Source: Chara braunii (taxonomy: Eukaryota; Streptophyta; Charophyceae; Charales; Characeae). Taken from it: 41,261 bases of DNA. The position numbers and the translations under genes are program-made. The stretch covers positions 117,934 through 159,194 of the forward strand of contig BFEA01001073.1 of NCBI GenBank assembly GCA_003427395.1, read 5' to 3'. Below the pieces are notes generated by a model. The model was given only the letters and a program-made list of their open reading frames with translations. It was not told the origin of the DNA and ran no database searches. Within the stretch, counting starts at the first letter, position 1; every line of letters begins with the position of its first letter. Below are positions 19,414 through 30,394 of the stretch, piece after piece.

Positions 19414-22400
19414 TCAATCAGCGCTGTACCATTGCATATCCACCATTGCCAGCCGGTGGGGCGGGAAGGGGTCGGGGAAGTCTGTGGCAGGTCGTAGCGG
19501 GATCTCATGACCCATAGCAGTCCAGTCTCTGAACTTGATGCGGTAGTCTCGTCTGAATTCCTGTTGGCCGTTTCCTTGGGTGGGCTTGCCTTCCCAACTA
19601 ACAAATGCGATCCAACCCCCATTCTCACTTCCCAACCAGTCCTCAGAGAATCGGTGGATTGCTTGTGTAATATACTTTGTTGAGTTATACAGGTCCAGTT
19701 GACTTTGCACTTTTTGCCAGTGCGTCGTGATTTCTTGTTGAATGTATCGCTTTATCACGTCCGTTGCCTCTTCCCCAGATATGCGGACCCCCTCCATTAC
19801 ATGTATACAGCGTTTCCTCCAGAGGGTCCACATGACTGCCCTCCTTCCTAACTCGAACATGTTGTTTTCAAAGGTGATGTCCGCGGGGGAGGACCATGCC
19901 TCGCATAATATGGCCTGCCAATCCCATGGCCATAGAGCTTGAGTGCCCAGTTGGGTCCAAATCCTATCCCACCACCGCCATGTGAGGACTGCCCCTGGGC
20001 ACTGCATGAATATGTGCTCTATAGTTTCAGGGATTCTGCGGGAGGGGAAGGCGGTATGGCACGACTTGCACCATGGTAGTGCCTGCCCCTTGTGTTCTAA
20101 GTATGTACGGTCTATCAGCCAGTCATTAGTGGGCAGACAACGGTGCTCTATCTACCATTGGAGAGAGACCATCTTTGCCGGTCTCGACCTTGTGGCGGTG
20201 AACCATCGAATGGGGCGGATTGCCACAGTTCCTACCTTCAAGTGTGCCCTCCATCGAGCCTTTACTACGTCTTTTATGTTCACTTTTGGTCGGAGCAGAC
20301 GGTAGGTGGCCTTCACTGATAGGGTATACAGTGTTAGGTTCGGTTTCGACTTGGGTTTTCGCGCAGGGACCCACTGCCAGTCATCGGGGTCTAGGGGCAG
20401 CTCCGTCACTGGTGTGTTTGGCCGGTATGCGATCCAGTCTTCATTATCCTGCAGTACTCGTATTCTGTGCAGGTCTGCAGTTTTCCACCGCCTTACCACA
20501 TCCGGGCAGTACCGCGCAAGTTTGTTGTCCTTACCTATGTGAAAGAGATTTACCAGTGATTTGTCTGTTTTTGCCTCCACTATATTACCCACACTTTCCG
20601 GATCCCCCGGGGCAGCGACCCAGTCTCCTTCCATCAGTCGTGACCCTTTGCGTAGGATGCGCACCCAGTCTAGAGGGATTGCGGAGGTCACCGTTTCAGC
20701 GTTCTCCTCAATGTTGTGACAATATTTCAGTATGGATTTCAGAGCTGGCCCCGATTTCCAGTCCCGTGTCTCCACATCCCATATGTCTTTGATACGGACT
20801 ACGCCTCTTTTGACCCAACTATTCCAAGGGGGATTGGAGCTGCAATACACCCTGCTGTTTCGGTCAGTTATCCTCCTGTTACCAAAAAGAGGTTGACGCA
20901 TCACCTCCTCCCACCTGGTCGGCGGGGGCTGGTTTGGCAACGGGAGTTGGCGCCAGGCTTTGATGACTCGGGTCCAAAAGTCGTCCCTGAGCAGGTCTGA
21001 GCGGGCTGCATCGCGGGGTGATTTATGCTCTGTTCGTGGGCGTTGGGGCACAGTCCAATAGCGGTCCTCAAGCCAAGTCAGTGGGCTGAGCTTTTGCGGT
21101 GCCTGCGGTGCCAGTCTGGCAATCTGCTCTAGCGCCAGATCATACCATGGGAGGCGTTCAGTGAACAGCAGTCTCTTGACCCATTGGATTGTTAACGCTG
21201 TGGTCTGGGTATCTGGGTCTAAAATCCCCAAGCCGCCCTTGTCCTTGGGCTGGATCACTGACGACCAGGCTACCCTGCTGATGACATTCGAGAGCGCTCC
21301 ATTACCTCTCCACAGTAAGGCCACTAGTTGTCTTTTAAGTGATCAGACGGCTCCCTTGCTGAGGGTCCAGATTGCAGATTTGTACCATAGGGCTGCAAGG
21401 ACTACACTGTTGATCGCTAGTGCTCTGCCAATGAGGGAGGTGTGCCGGTCGTTCCATGTGGCTAATTTTTCGAGGGCCGGCTGAAGGATCCACTCATCAT
21501 GTGCGGCTGGCTTGCCCAACGCCGTCAGCCTGATTCCCAACACTCTAACCGGGGCCGTGTCCGGGAGCCACTTGACCCTTGGAAACTCTGGTGGGTGTAC
21601 CCCTTGATGATGAATCCACCATCCCAGAGTCTTATTACCCCAATTGATCGTCATGTCTGAAACTGCTGTAAACTGATTAAATAGTCTCCTGATCTCTTTC
21701 ATGTTCGCTGCAGTGGCGTCTATCATAAGGGTCAAGTCGTCCGCGAACAGCGAACACACCGGGATCGCATCTGCTGGGATGGCTGAAATCTGCAGCCTTT
21801 TCAGGTTTTTGTTGACGCGGAGATTCGCCGCCAGTGCTTCCATCACTAAAATGAAGAGGAACGGTGCCAAAGGGTCCCCTTGGCGGACCGAACGTTGCAG
21901 CAGGAAGGTCGACGCTATCCTACCGTTGACTTGGATACATGTAGTGGTGTTTTGATGCAGTATTTCGGTCCAGCGGCGGAATGCTGGTCCAATATTCATT
22001 ATTTCCATGCACTTATCTAGAAATAGTCAGTCCACGTGATCGCATGCTTTCTCAAAGTCAATGAACACTATTGCTGCGTTGTGTTTGTCTTGTCAGGTCA
22101 ATCTGAGAAGTTCATTGACCATGAGAATGTTGCCGTGAATCCTGCGTCCTTTGACAAAGTCGGTCTGTGTCGGATGAATGATGTCATCCATGACCGGGAT
22201 TAACCGATTTGCCAAGGCGTTTGCTAACATTTTGTAGACCACTGCTAATAATGTTATCGGCCGGTAGTTCCTAATGTCCATTTTGTCCCCTTTTTTATGT
22301 AACAGGGTGAGAATTCCTTGGCCGACAAGTTCCCCCATTTGTCCTGTGTCCCACACCTGACAGTAGAACTCCATGAGGTCTGGTGCCATACAGGTCCAGA

Positions 22401-22690
22401 AGGTCTCCCAAAACTCCTTGGGAAATCCATTCATTCCCAGGGTCTTTTCTTCGTCCATCTACATCACTGTCGTCCATATTTCCTCTTTGGACAGGGGGCG
22501 GTCCAGATTTGCTTGCTGTTGGCCCGTCAGGGCCTTTTCCAGCGGTTCCAAGAACGCTTCTATTTCCATTTCCCTGATGTTCCTCTCCCTATGGGCACAT
22601 CTAGAAGTGAACAGATCTTTAAAGAAGGACCGGGCGATCTGGAGGCAGGGGGGGGAGGAGGTAGCAATGTCTTGATGTCCGGTTTGTGGG
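19414..22690 (-). pseudogene. LINE-A ORF2: reverse transcriptase and zf-RVT part
   Basis: One frame runs through this stretch. It has RT blocks YRPITLLAVVYKMLANALAN, FVKGRRIHGN, a DFEKACD block, RQGDPLAPFLFILVMEALA, and the catalytic LFADDLTLM with both Asp residues intact near 21740. A thumb region with GRALAINSVVLAALW follows, then a long C-terminal part. It ends with a zf-RVT motif, WCKSCHTAF followed by EHIFMQCPGA, before TAD and stop at 19414. In-frame stops lie near 22091 (TGA), 22030 (TGA after DHVD), 21342 (TGA) and 20150 (TAG after SLQW). Several are explained by single transitions such as TGG to TGA. The protein would copy its own RNA at the nicked target. Confidence 0.85.
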
Positions 22691-22703
22691 TTGTATAGAG
22701 CTT

Positions 22704-23912
22704 CTATGGATGCTCTGTGCGAACGTGCTCGGGCAATGCTGAAGAATTTTTTTTGTCCATTGTTCCTTCCGTTTGCAATTTAGTCAACCTCCCTCTTATC
22801 CGTGCACCCTCCCATCGTTGTGTGACGAAGGACTGAAGTTGCTGTTGTAGCCGTTGAAACTCTGTCTGTGTATTGTTCGAGTGGTCTTGGTGCTCCAGTT
22901 GTTGGAGTTGTTGATGAACTTCCATCTCCTGTTGGTATTTTTTAGTAGCCAAAAGTTTGGAATATTCATGCCATTTTTTGTCCAAATAAAAGAGTCCATT
23001 GTTGAACCAGTCTGTATATTGCGGGATATGCTGCCGTTGTGTGTGCCAGTAGGACCAGCAGTCTCTGATGAAGTTCTTGAAGGTGTTCTGTTTTAAAATA
23101 GAGACGTTGAGTTTGTAGAATCCCGGTCCATGATCAGGTTTCTGTCGGAATGATAGAATAACCGTACACATTTTATGGTCCAAGCCTGGGTAGGGAATGG
23201 CAGGGAGGATCGTTGCTAGAAGCAGCGATCCTGCCATATCTTCCGAGATAAGAATTGAGTCTATCCGGGACCTCGACTGGGCCTCGGTACCGATCTTCCG
23301 TAGACAAGAGTAGAACCGAGTATCTGGGTTCAGTCTTCGAAAGGAGTCAAAGAGTTTCAGCGACAAACATAGCTCGTGGATGATCCGTTCGTCCTCTTCC
23401 ACATACATCGGGGGAGGGGATGGCGTTCGCCATCTGTCCATCGAGCGATCGGGGGCTGCGTTGCAGTCCCCTGCGATGATGATCGGGACCCCATCCGGGA
23501 TTTGCGTCTTGATGTTTTCGAAAAAGATTTTCCTTTCACTGACTGTGTTGGGGGCATAGACGCACACAATGCAGATGATTTCGAGTTCCAGTGTAACCAG
23601 TATGGACGCCCAACGACCCTCCTCTTGGTCCATTACCCAGTAAACCGGGTATGCCCTGGACTCATGAGGAATCCAGATGGCCACCCCTGCACTGCCCGGT
23701 TTTGGGGCGTGGGCTCTGAAGGCCTTATATGGCCAGATTGTTTTGTGGATGCGGTTGTGCTCAAGAGTATCCATCAGATGTGTTTCCTGGATACACACTA
23801 TGTCTGGTCAACGCCGTCCTCCTACACCCCTCATCAGGCCCCATATCGCATTTTGTTTATCGAGTTTGCCCGAGGCCAAGCCGTTCACATTTAGGGACCT
23901 CAGATCCAGATC
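22704..23912 (-). pseudogene. LINE-A ORF2: AP endonuclease domain
   Basis: The frame opens with LRSLNVNGLASG near 23900 and carries the exonuclease/endonuclease/phosphatase signature. Asn is in LNVNGL, Glu in CIQETHL, VYAPN is present, and GDCNAAPD stands for the usual GDFN box. RSRIDSILIS and a degenerate LDHK in place of SDH follow. A TGA interrupts it just before PDIVCIQETHL (about 23826). After the domain a Gln-rich coiled stretch follows (QQEMEVHQQLQQLEHQ). The frame shifts at a T8 run (22746-22753), and the RT part continues in another frame. The shift could be real decay or a homopolymer sequencing error. Confidence 0.82.
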
Positions 23913-24023
23913 TGCTGCTCTCCTGCACTAGTTCCAGATGCGGTCTTTTCCATACACCGCTCGAACTGGTTCTATTTTGTTTGGGCTGTTCATGTGTATT
24001 ATGTGTCCTGTAACTGACACTTA

Positions 24024-24640
24024 TCAGCGGGCCCACGGTAACTGGTCCCAGTCCCAATCCGCATTCCCCACCAAGGGGCCTAACCTGAGAAGGGCACATA
24101 AGCACTTCTTCACGTCCTGTTCCGTCCAGGTAGTACTGTGCCCAATCTTGGTTGTCTGCAGGTTCAAAAGTTGGATACGAGTGTGCCATGTCAGGCCTGC
24201 CTCCTTGGTGGGATCGTAGCGGATAAAGACATCTCGCTGTGAAATCTTGTTGGGGCCTGTTATGATCGATGCTATTGCATGTGTCCCTGGTGCAAAATTT
24301 TCTACGAGATATTCTTCTAAGTGCATCTGCAGAATGTCGGACGCCGCGTCAGATGTGCTGTTTTGTGGCTTCGCCCAGAACGATGTCCAGCCCTGTAGTG
24401 TGACTGCCCCCTGCCTGCCCTTCTCTACTGGCGATAGCCCCACCTCCTATTTTCATTTTTCTTACGGGCGGGGATGAGCAAAATGGCCTCCTTTGATAGG
24501 GGGTCGGCGTCACAACCTAGTTCAATCAGGTGTCTCAATTTCCTTTTCCGTACCAGATCCAAAGGCTCGTCCTCCTCTTGGTCTGGCAGGTTTGGACCCG
24601 GGGGTGAGATTGGTTGCTGACTGACCCAAGGTAACTCAAA
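24024..24640 (-). pseudogene. LINE-A ORF1-like region
   Basis: Two open stretches precede the endonuclease on the minus strand. The upstream one (24640-24470) encodes a Pro-rich then highly charged segment (PDQEEDEPLDLVRKRKLRHL). The second (24443-24024, 139 residues) contains LQGWTSFWAKPQN and KEAGLTWHTRIQLL and matches no domain I recognise. A stop separates the second stretch from the endonuclease frame, with which it is in phase. It may be the end of ORF1 or the N-terminal extension of a single long ORF. Confidence 0.45.
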
Positions 24641-26139
24641 ATTTCAGCATTCACTTACCTGTTTCCAGCGGAGTCATTCATTGAAGTTCAAACTCAAATT
24701 TGTACTTCAACAGTTTATGGTTCTGGCAACTGAGCTAGGGTTATCGGCCTTATCACCGTTTTCGGAAGTGGGGTCGGGGTCCGTGCAAAAATTAGACAAA
24801 AAGGACAATAAAATAGTAATTAAATAATAAGCAATGAAAAAAGTGGAGGAAGGGAAAAAGGGACATTACTGACACAACCTCGATTCCGTCAATTGGGCCG
24901 TGGGCTGAAAACCGGCTGCAAAACCCGAGAGGGATAGTCTTGTGGGACCCTCAACCCCTCAATTTTCTCTAATCGCGCCCCTTCACTTTTGACCTCGATC
25001 CTTGTACCTGCAGTGTGAATGTATAGTACGCTAAACAATAGGGTGAACCAAAACTTGAAAACTAATAAGTGCATAATACCATATATATGGTAGCTTACGT
25101 CATGCCTCAGTCTTCCAAAATTTCCCAATGTCGCACCTTGGCCTACCGGTCAAACCCTCAGTTGTCGAACCTCGGCCTCCGTGGCACGGAGGTCCGGTCT
25201 CTATTTTATCTTGCCGCACACATCATCTACTACACAAGTGTCACTCTGTCGATATTGGCCTTTATGGAGTAACCACGTTTTACAAAACTGCACCTTTACC
25301 AATCTGCCCAACGATCCCACTATTTTTTGCAAGTAAAAAATCCCCAACTTCTTTCATGTGTCGGACTCCGTTCATGTACGTCTTGCCAAAGTATGAGGAT
25401 TCCACTTTATACGCAAGGGACGCAATAACCAAGATGTCTATGAACTTTGTGTCGAGCGACTATCGATAAAAATCACCTCGAGTCAACCTCGACGTTGACC
25501 AAAACAATGCTGACCTCTGTGTGCGCGCACTCGGTGCATGCGACTATGCTAATCAAAATTTCAATCTCCCTCTAGCTCGCGCTGCTATGTGAGATCACCG
25601 GTTCTACCACTGGTCCGTGAAACCGCCAAACATCTGGATAATCAATATGCCCTTCAAAGTGCACGCCTACACACCCTCTAACGTCACCATATGTTCACTC
25701 CTGCCCCGGATTTTGAGAGTCAGTTGTGAAACGAGCAAAAATAACCGCCCCACTACCTCAATCCTCACCACTGATGCGGCTCATGCGAACTACAAAAATA
25801 TGCTTACATACCTTTGTAAGGGTATTTGGTTCGACAACGTCATAAATATTATTGTTTTTATCATTGTTATCAATACCAGCGTAATACTCAAAACAATGTT
25901 GTGTGGGTTACTAATGTACCTAGCTATAGAACCATGATGCCTTTTGGTTATATTTATTGAAAATCTTTGATAAGTCATAATCAAGTTCAATCGTTTTTTA
26001 CTTTTTTAAGTTTTGCCCTAGCTTGTCGTAATCATTTATAATTATTAGATGGTTTATAAAAAGTTGTCAGAAACCTTCTACGTTATATCATGGATTTTTA
26101 TTACTTGTAATGGTAATTCTTTATTATACCTTATTTTTT
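24641..26139. other. Intergenic DNA, no gene recognised
   Basis: ORFs of up to 113 residues (25128-25469) have no recognisable domain and no neighbours that support them. A weak tRNA-like stretch on the minus strand at 24660-24740 may belong to a SINE or to the LINE-A 5' flank. Confidence 0.4.
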
Positions 26140-26608
26140 ATAATTAGATCATTATTTTATAGTAAAATTACATTTTAAATTTCAAATTTTCATTTCATCT
26201 TTAAAAATGTCATTCCACTTGTAAAATTTTCCTTCAAAGAATAGGGTATCCCTTCTTATTTGAACTGCATGCTAGATAAATTCATGAAATATTTTAATTA
26301 AACTATCATTCTATATAAGGATTTCAAATAATAAATATGTCAATCCAATATAAATTAAAAGATATTTGTTGTAGTAGAATGAAAGTTTAATTAAAATATT
26401 TCATGAACTCGTTCAGACTTTCATTCCATCTTCAACAAATAGATGTAGTGGGAATAAAAAACTCATTTTTATACGGGAACTTATGAAATCAAACTGAAAA
26501 TTTTATAATTGGACGAACATTGGAATAATAATTTTTTAAATATGAAGAATTTTTTTTAAATAAAATGTTTTTTTTTAATTATTATTTTTTGTGATAATTT
26601 TTCTGTTG
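26140..26608 (+). mobile_element. AT-rich MITE family 2, copy 3
   Basis: Aligns along its length with 15384-15916: TTAAAAATGTCATTCCACTT, GGGTATCCCTTCTTATTTGA, AGATATTTGTTGTAGTAGAA and TTGGACGAACATTGGAATAA. The right end is TTTTTCTGTTG (to 26608); the left end is degraded. A deletion removes the AGATGGAATGAAAGTTTGG block found in the other copies. No target duplication is evident. Confidence 0.78.
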
Positions 26609-27209
26609 CATGCAAGTTTGCTATAAATGTTTTTGACCTTGTTTTAACCTATCGTGGTTGTATGATTACATATTTGTATAATATGTAGTATTTTTGGATA
26701 TTCGGCGGACCGTAATTAATCCAATTTACGCAGCCGGGAAATGAACTCTGGATATTATCGGAAACACTTTTGGGGGGGGATCTTTGCAAAATATGCGTAA
26801 AGTCCCAAAATTGAATTTGAGGGTGTGGCGGGGTAGAGGGTGGCAGCCCGAACACCCTCTCGCTTTCAGATTGTGAAGGTGACCTACCAGTTTTGAAAAA
26901 GAAAAAAAATTGATATGGACCGTTGATCGACGATGATCCACGACCCATATTGGGCCTTCTTTGAATTTGAAATCGTGCAGCCCCCGTTTCGGACTGCGCG
27001 CTGTGTAGTGGCCTACCCCCCTTGTCCCTCCCCACCAACGGCCCGCTGCCCCATTGCCATGCTGCGTGCTGTTGATCCCCCGGTACTTTGGTGCTAACAG
27101 CCCACTGCCCCGCCTTCCCGTTGCTTAGTTGCTGGAGCTATCGCCACCACCCTTATTTATCGTCGCGGAGAGCCTCGTCCTCCCTCCAGGTAATGCGCGT
27201 CCTCCCCCT
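26609..27209. other. Intergenic DNA, no gene recognised
   Basis: A 129-residue minus-strand ORF (26649-27038) has no recognisable domain. Short GC-rich words (CCCACTGCCCCGCC, GGCCCGCTGCCCCATTGCC) repeat between 27040 and 27120. Confidence 0.4.
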
Positions 27210-27725
27210 TAACCCCCCCTCCACCCCCTCCCCCTCTTCCTCCTCTTTCGTTTCGTTGTTACTCCTCCTCTTAGTCCTCCTCGTCTTCCTCATCCCTCTT
27301 ATCATCGTTTACGTCGTTTTCCTCCTCTTTTTCTTCTTTTTCCTCCTCGTCCTACTCTTCCTCCTTCTCGTCCTCGTCTTCTACACCTTCTTCTTCCTCC
27401 TTCTCCTCCTCTTCCTCCTCCTCCCCCTCCTCCTCATCGCCATCGTGCTCTCCTCCTCATCGTTGTCGTTCTCTCCTTCCTCTTCGTCGGCCCCGACCCT
27501 TTCCTCCTCGTCTTCCTCCTCTTCCTCCTCTTCCTCCTCTTCCTCCTCTTCCTCCTCCTGCTCCCCCTCCTCATCGTCGTCGTGCTCTCCTCCCTCCTCG
27601 TCCTCTTCTTTCTCCTCCTCGTTCTCTTCTGCCTTCTTCTCGTCCTCATCTTTTACTTTTACTTCTTCTTCTTCCTCCTTCGCCTCCTCCTCCTCCTTTT
27701 CCGCCTCCTTCTCCTCCTCGACTCC
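27210..27725. repeat. Long polypyrimidine tract
   Basis: Over 500 bp of the plus strand is almost only C and T, mainly TCCTCC, TTCCTC and TCGTC words. It yields Ser/Leu/Phe-rich ORFs on one strand and Glu/Arg-rich ORFs on the other; neither is credible as a gene. Long homopurine-homopyrimidine DNA can adopt triplex (H-DNA) structures. Confidence 0.92.
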
Positions 27726-27739
27726 GTGGAGGCTCGCAG

Positions 27740-27930
27740 CGATACTGGCGTGCAAATCGTTATTCATACTTTGGTATAGGGGTGAAAGACAAATTGAACC
27801 GTCTAGTACGTGGTTCCCTTCGAAGTTTTCCTCAAGGTAGTTGGAATTGTCGAATAGTTTTATCGTGTAAGCCGTATGATTAGAGGAGGATAAGGAGAAG
27901 GAAAGGGCCAAGGAGAAGGAGGAGGAAGAT
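27740..27930 (+). repeat. Segment duplicated at 28305-28460, copy a
   Basis: Shares with 28305-28460 the blocks GTGCAAAT(C/T)GTT, GAACC(G/A)TCTAGTA(C/G)GTGG, TTCCCT(T/C)CGAAGTTT(T/C)C, GTATGATTA and GGAAAGGGCC. The two are diverged copies about 565 bp apart, with the polypurine tract attached to the first. Confidence 0.75.
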
Positions 27931-28080
27931 GAGGATGAAAGGGCCAAGGCCGAGGAGGAGGAGGAGGAGGAGGAGGGCAGAAGGTCGGGGAGGAGGGCGA
28001 AGAAGAGGCGGAGGAGGACAAGGACGAGGAGGAGGAGTAGGAGAGTAGGAGGGAGGAGGTGAATAGGGAGGACGATGAGG
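27880..28080. repeat. Polypurine tract
   Basis: About 200 bp of GAGGAGGA, AAGGAGAAGGA and GGAGGACGA words on the plus strand. It faces the upstream polypyrimidine tract in the opposite sense, so the pair forms a loose inverted repeat with a 160-bp spacer. Confidence 0.9.
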
Positions 28081-28211
28081 CGAAAGGAGCGAGAGGCCGA
28101 CAGTCTCGCCTCGACCTCCCTGACCCGCCGCCCAACCCCTCGACTTAAAAAAAAAAAAAAAAACACTTATGCAATCGAATCAACCGAGTGGATTTTTATT
28201 TCAAAATCAAG

Positions 28212-28241
28212 ATCCAATCGAATCAATTAATTCGATTGGAT
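28212..28241. other. Perfect 12-bp hairpin
   Basis: ATCCAATCGAAT (28212-28223) and ATTCGATTGGAT (28230-28241) are exact reverse complements around CAATTA. The word AATCGAATCAA also occurs just upstream at about 28172. Confidence 0.85.
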
Positions 28242-28304
28242 ACTATTTTTTTATTTTTCTTCAATTGATTAATTGATAAAAAAAAAGTTGTCTCGTTGTG
28301 ATAC

Positions 28305-28460
28305 AGATGTGCAAATTGTTCGTCGGACTTGAGCATAGGGCGGAAAGACTAATCGAACCATCTAGTAGGTGGTTCCCTCCGAAGTTTCCGTCATAATAGT
28401 TGAAGTCGTATGATTACAAGACAGGCGAGGGGAAGGAAAGGGCCGAGGAAGAGGAGTTGG
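28305..28460 (+). repeat. Segment duplicated from 27740-27930, copy b
   Basis: The second, shorter copy of the duplicated segment. It lacks most of the long purine tract but keeps GGGGAAGGAAAGGGCCGAGG AAGAGG at its end. This suggests the purine tract expanded from this seed in the other copy. Confidence 0.7.
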
Positions 28461-28689
28461 TACCAATGGGGCGTGGCTATCGAGGAAGCATCGGATCGTT
28501 TTTTTTGTTCGCGGTGTACTTGAGTGATAACTTTTGGCGCCTGCAGCGCCGTTTCGTTTTTTTTTCTAATGAGGGAAGGTGGGTGGGGTGGGCTTCGTCG
28601 TGTCGCACTATTTTATCTTATTGGTTGTTGTTTTTTTCGCGTTGCTTGTGGACGTGACACAAATGTTTGAATACAAGTTCACAGTGCAA

Positions 28690-28905
28690 CCCGACAGGGC
28701 GTTGCTGCACTATTGGTGGTTTATCTTTCCATATTATGGCGGACGATTCATTCTCATTTTTCACATGTGTTATTTTCGTTTTTCTCCGAGCGTCTTTTTT
28801 TTTTTTTTTTTTTTTTTCCATTTTCAATGCATACACAAAGGACAAAAAAATGACTGTATATCTTTCCATGATCCGGCGAAAGATTCATTCTCATTTTATA
28901 CATGT
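28690..28905 (-). mobile_element. Two inverted partial copies of the short TIR element
   Basis: On the minus strand, 28775-28690 and 28905-28850 both give the body of the short element: AAAATGAGAATGAATC, a CATAATATGGAAAGAT or GATCATGGAAAGATA block and, in the first, CACCAATAGTGCAGCAACG. A T run at 28796-28816 lies between them. They face the plus-strand copy at 28947-29053. Confidence 0.6.
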
Positions 28906-28946
28906 TGGTTTCCTGCTTCTCCTTGCCTCACAATAACTGGTTATAA

Positions 28947-29053
28947 GGCTTCGCTAAACTACTCACCGCATGTGTAAAATGAGAACAACTTTTTCTGCTA
29001 GAACATGGAAAGATACACCACCATGATGCTGGTGGTGTGCAGCGGAGTGAGGC
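28947..29053 (+). mobile_element. Short TIR element, near-complete copy
   Basis: Left end GGCTTCGCTAAACTACTCAC. The body has TGTGTAAAATGAGAACAAC, CTGCTAGAACATGGAAAGAT and ACACCACCATGATG. The right end is GTGTGCAGCGGAGTGAGGCC, which reverse-complements to GGCCTCACTCCGCTGCACAC. About 107 bp and no coding capacity. The tidiest member of the family is at 38391-38514. Confidence 0.7.
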
Positions 29054-29292
29054 CCGTTTTGGTGGACCGAGGCACAAAGCCGTAGGTCGCTGCTACTACT
29101 CAACGCATAGATCCCTTCAGGGGTGCACCGACTGAGCCCGACTATTTTTTTTTTTTTTCCATTTTGGGCGGGGGGGCTGACCTTTTTGGCGGTACGAGGC
29201 ACAAAGCCTTAGGTCCCTGCTACAACTCACTGCATACATCCCCTTCAGGGGTGCAACGGCTAAGCCAAACCAATTTTTTTTTATTTTTTTTT
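29054..29292 (-). repeat. Tandem pair of SINE-like units
   Basis: Two ~90-bp units share GAGGCACAAAGCC(G/T)TAGGTC, (G/C)CTGCTAC(T/A)ACTCA and CCTTCAGGGGTGCA(C/A)CG. Each is followed on the plus strand by a T run (29145-29158; 29272-29292). On the minus strand each begins GG(G/C)(C/T)(T/C)(C/T)AG(T/C)CG(G/T)TGCA(C)CCC, which resembles a tRNA A-box region. No B box is evident. The pair is probably a dimeric or twice-inserted SINE. Confidence 0.55.
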
Positions 29293-30320
29293 TCACTTTT
29301 TGGGGGGATGTTGGGGGCCATGTCTGTGTGGTTTTCCCCCACCCCCCCCTTTTCGTGATGGGAGTGTGCCCCTTAGTATTATCCGATCCACAAAGTACGG
29401 TCCACCCCGCAGCAGGATATGCAGGAGGAGCACACGGCACAGGAGGAGGGGCAAACACATGAGCACAACAGAGAGGATATGGCAAACAGCGCCAATGAGC
29501 AAGGGTGAGGAGGAGGAGCGGGTTTCCACTCCTCGCGGAGCTGTGGTTGGCATCGTCTTGTGCCCTTTAACCACCAATACCTTTCTCAACTATCGATGCC
29601 AAGCCTCCTGCTATCGGTACGCCGAGCCTTGCCGAGCCTTTGCTACCGGTACCGGAAAATTCTTCGTTTGTAAAAATACAAAAACCAAAAGAAGAGGAGG
29701 GGGTGGGGGGGGGGGGGGNNNNNNNNNNNNNNNNNNNNNNNNNNNNNNNNNNNNNNNNNNNNNNNNNNNNNNNNNNNNNNNNNNNNNNNNNNNNNNNNNN
29801 NNNNNNNNNNNNNNNNNNNNNNNNNNNNNNNNNNNNNNNNNNNNNNNNNNNNNNNNNNNNNNNNNNNNNNNNNNNNNNNNNNNNNNNNNNNNAGAGAGAG
29901 AGAGGTGCATAGAGAGAGAGACAGCGAACGGTGCGTAGAGCCCCATGCAGTTCGCCGAGTTTTTTTTTTTCTCTCTCTCCCTCTTTCCTTTCCGAGTTGT
30001 AAAACGGGAATGTATCTTCCCTCTTTTTCGGGAATATACATTTCCGTTATTCATTTCTCTCTCTCTCTCCCTCTTCCCCCCTTCCCCCACGCCTGTGCGC
30101 GTTTGCTTTGTTTTTCTTTAGGGTAGGACGCCACTGCTTGGTGGTGCTTGGCGCCAGGAGAACATCTGCCAGCCCAAAATCGTAGCTGATGGGAATGGGC
30201 AAGTGAAAAGGGACTCCACCGCCACAACAATTTGCGGGACTTCCCAAGGTTCTTGTTACCCGATCAGGAAGACTTGCCTTTGCGGGCAAGTTTGCCTCCA
30301 CCTTTTCAACACACCAACCA
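29293..30320. other. Low-complexity DNA with assembly gap
   Basis: Contains a G run (29701-29718) directly before 174 N (29719-29892), a GA repeat after the gap, and several CT-rich runs. A hairpin ACTTGCC / GGCAAGT lies near 30270. ORFs crossing the gap are meaningless. I see no gene. Confidence 0.6.
29719..29892. other. Assembly gap (174 N)
   Basis: A run of N flanked by poly-G on the left and (AG)n on the right, so the assembly failed in simple repeats. Confidence 0.99.
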
Positions 30321-30326
30321 ATCCCC

Positions 30327-30394
30327 GTGCTTCCTTTCCGCACGGGATGGGTAAATCTAGAGGCTGCGTTTGCCTACCTCTAGCCCCGTGCTTC
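30327..30394 (+). repeat. Foldback-repeat arm and left target duplication of LINE-B
   Basis: GTGCTTCCTTTCCGCACGGG and the following ATGGGTAAATCTAGAGG and GTTTGCC (30327-30374) match the arms of the foldback repeat at 38217-38325. Positions 30380-30394 read CTAGCCCCGTGCTTC, the left copy of the 15-bp direct repeat whose right copy is at 38209-38223. Confidence 0.85.

Larger units (their letters stand above)
18533..24640 (-). mobile_element. LINE-A, plant-type non-LTR retrotransposon
   Basis: The element reads on the minus strand. Order from 5': an ORF1-like charged segment (24640-24024), AP endonuclease (23912-22704), reverse transcriptase and zf-RVT C-terminus (22690-19414), a 3' UTR with tandem repeats (19330-18880) and an A tail (T run at 18533-18571). 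It carries several nonsense codons and one frameshift, so it is inactive. The 5' boundary and target duplication were not found. The 3' UTR contains sequencing-adapter insertions and is unreliable in order. The words GAAACCGGGCCCAGCGTCCC and CTGGAAACCGGGTCCAGCGT link its 3' region to that of LINE-B. Confidence 0.85.

Noticed and set aside
24660-24740. Possible tRNA-like sequence on the minus strand (CCTAGCTCAGTTGCCAGAAC)
   Set aside because: A-box-like only; the B box (GAGTTTGAACTTC) is degenerate and the spacing is not that of a tRNA.
27088-27840. 250-residue Ser/Leu/Phe-rich ORF and the opposite 261-residue Glu-rich ORF (27381-28166)
   Set aside because: Both are translations of the polypyrimidine/polypurine tracts; no domain, and both strands are open for compositional reasons.
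29300-30090. ORFs of 212 and 159 residues across 29300-30090
   Set aside because: They run through the second N gap and simple repeats.
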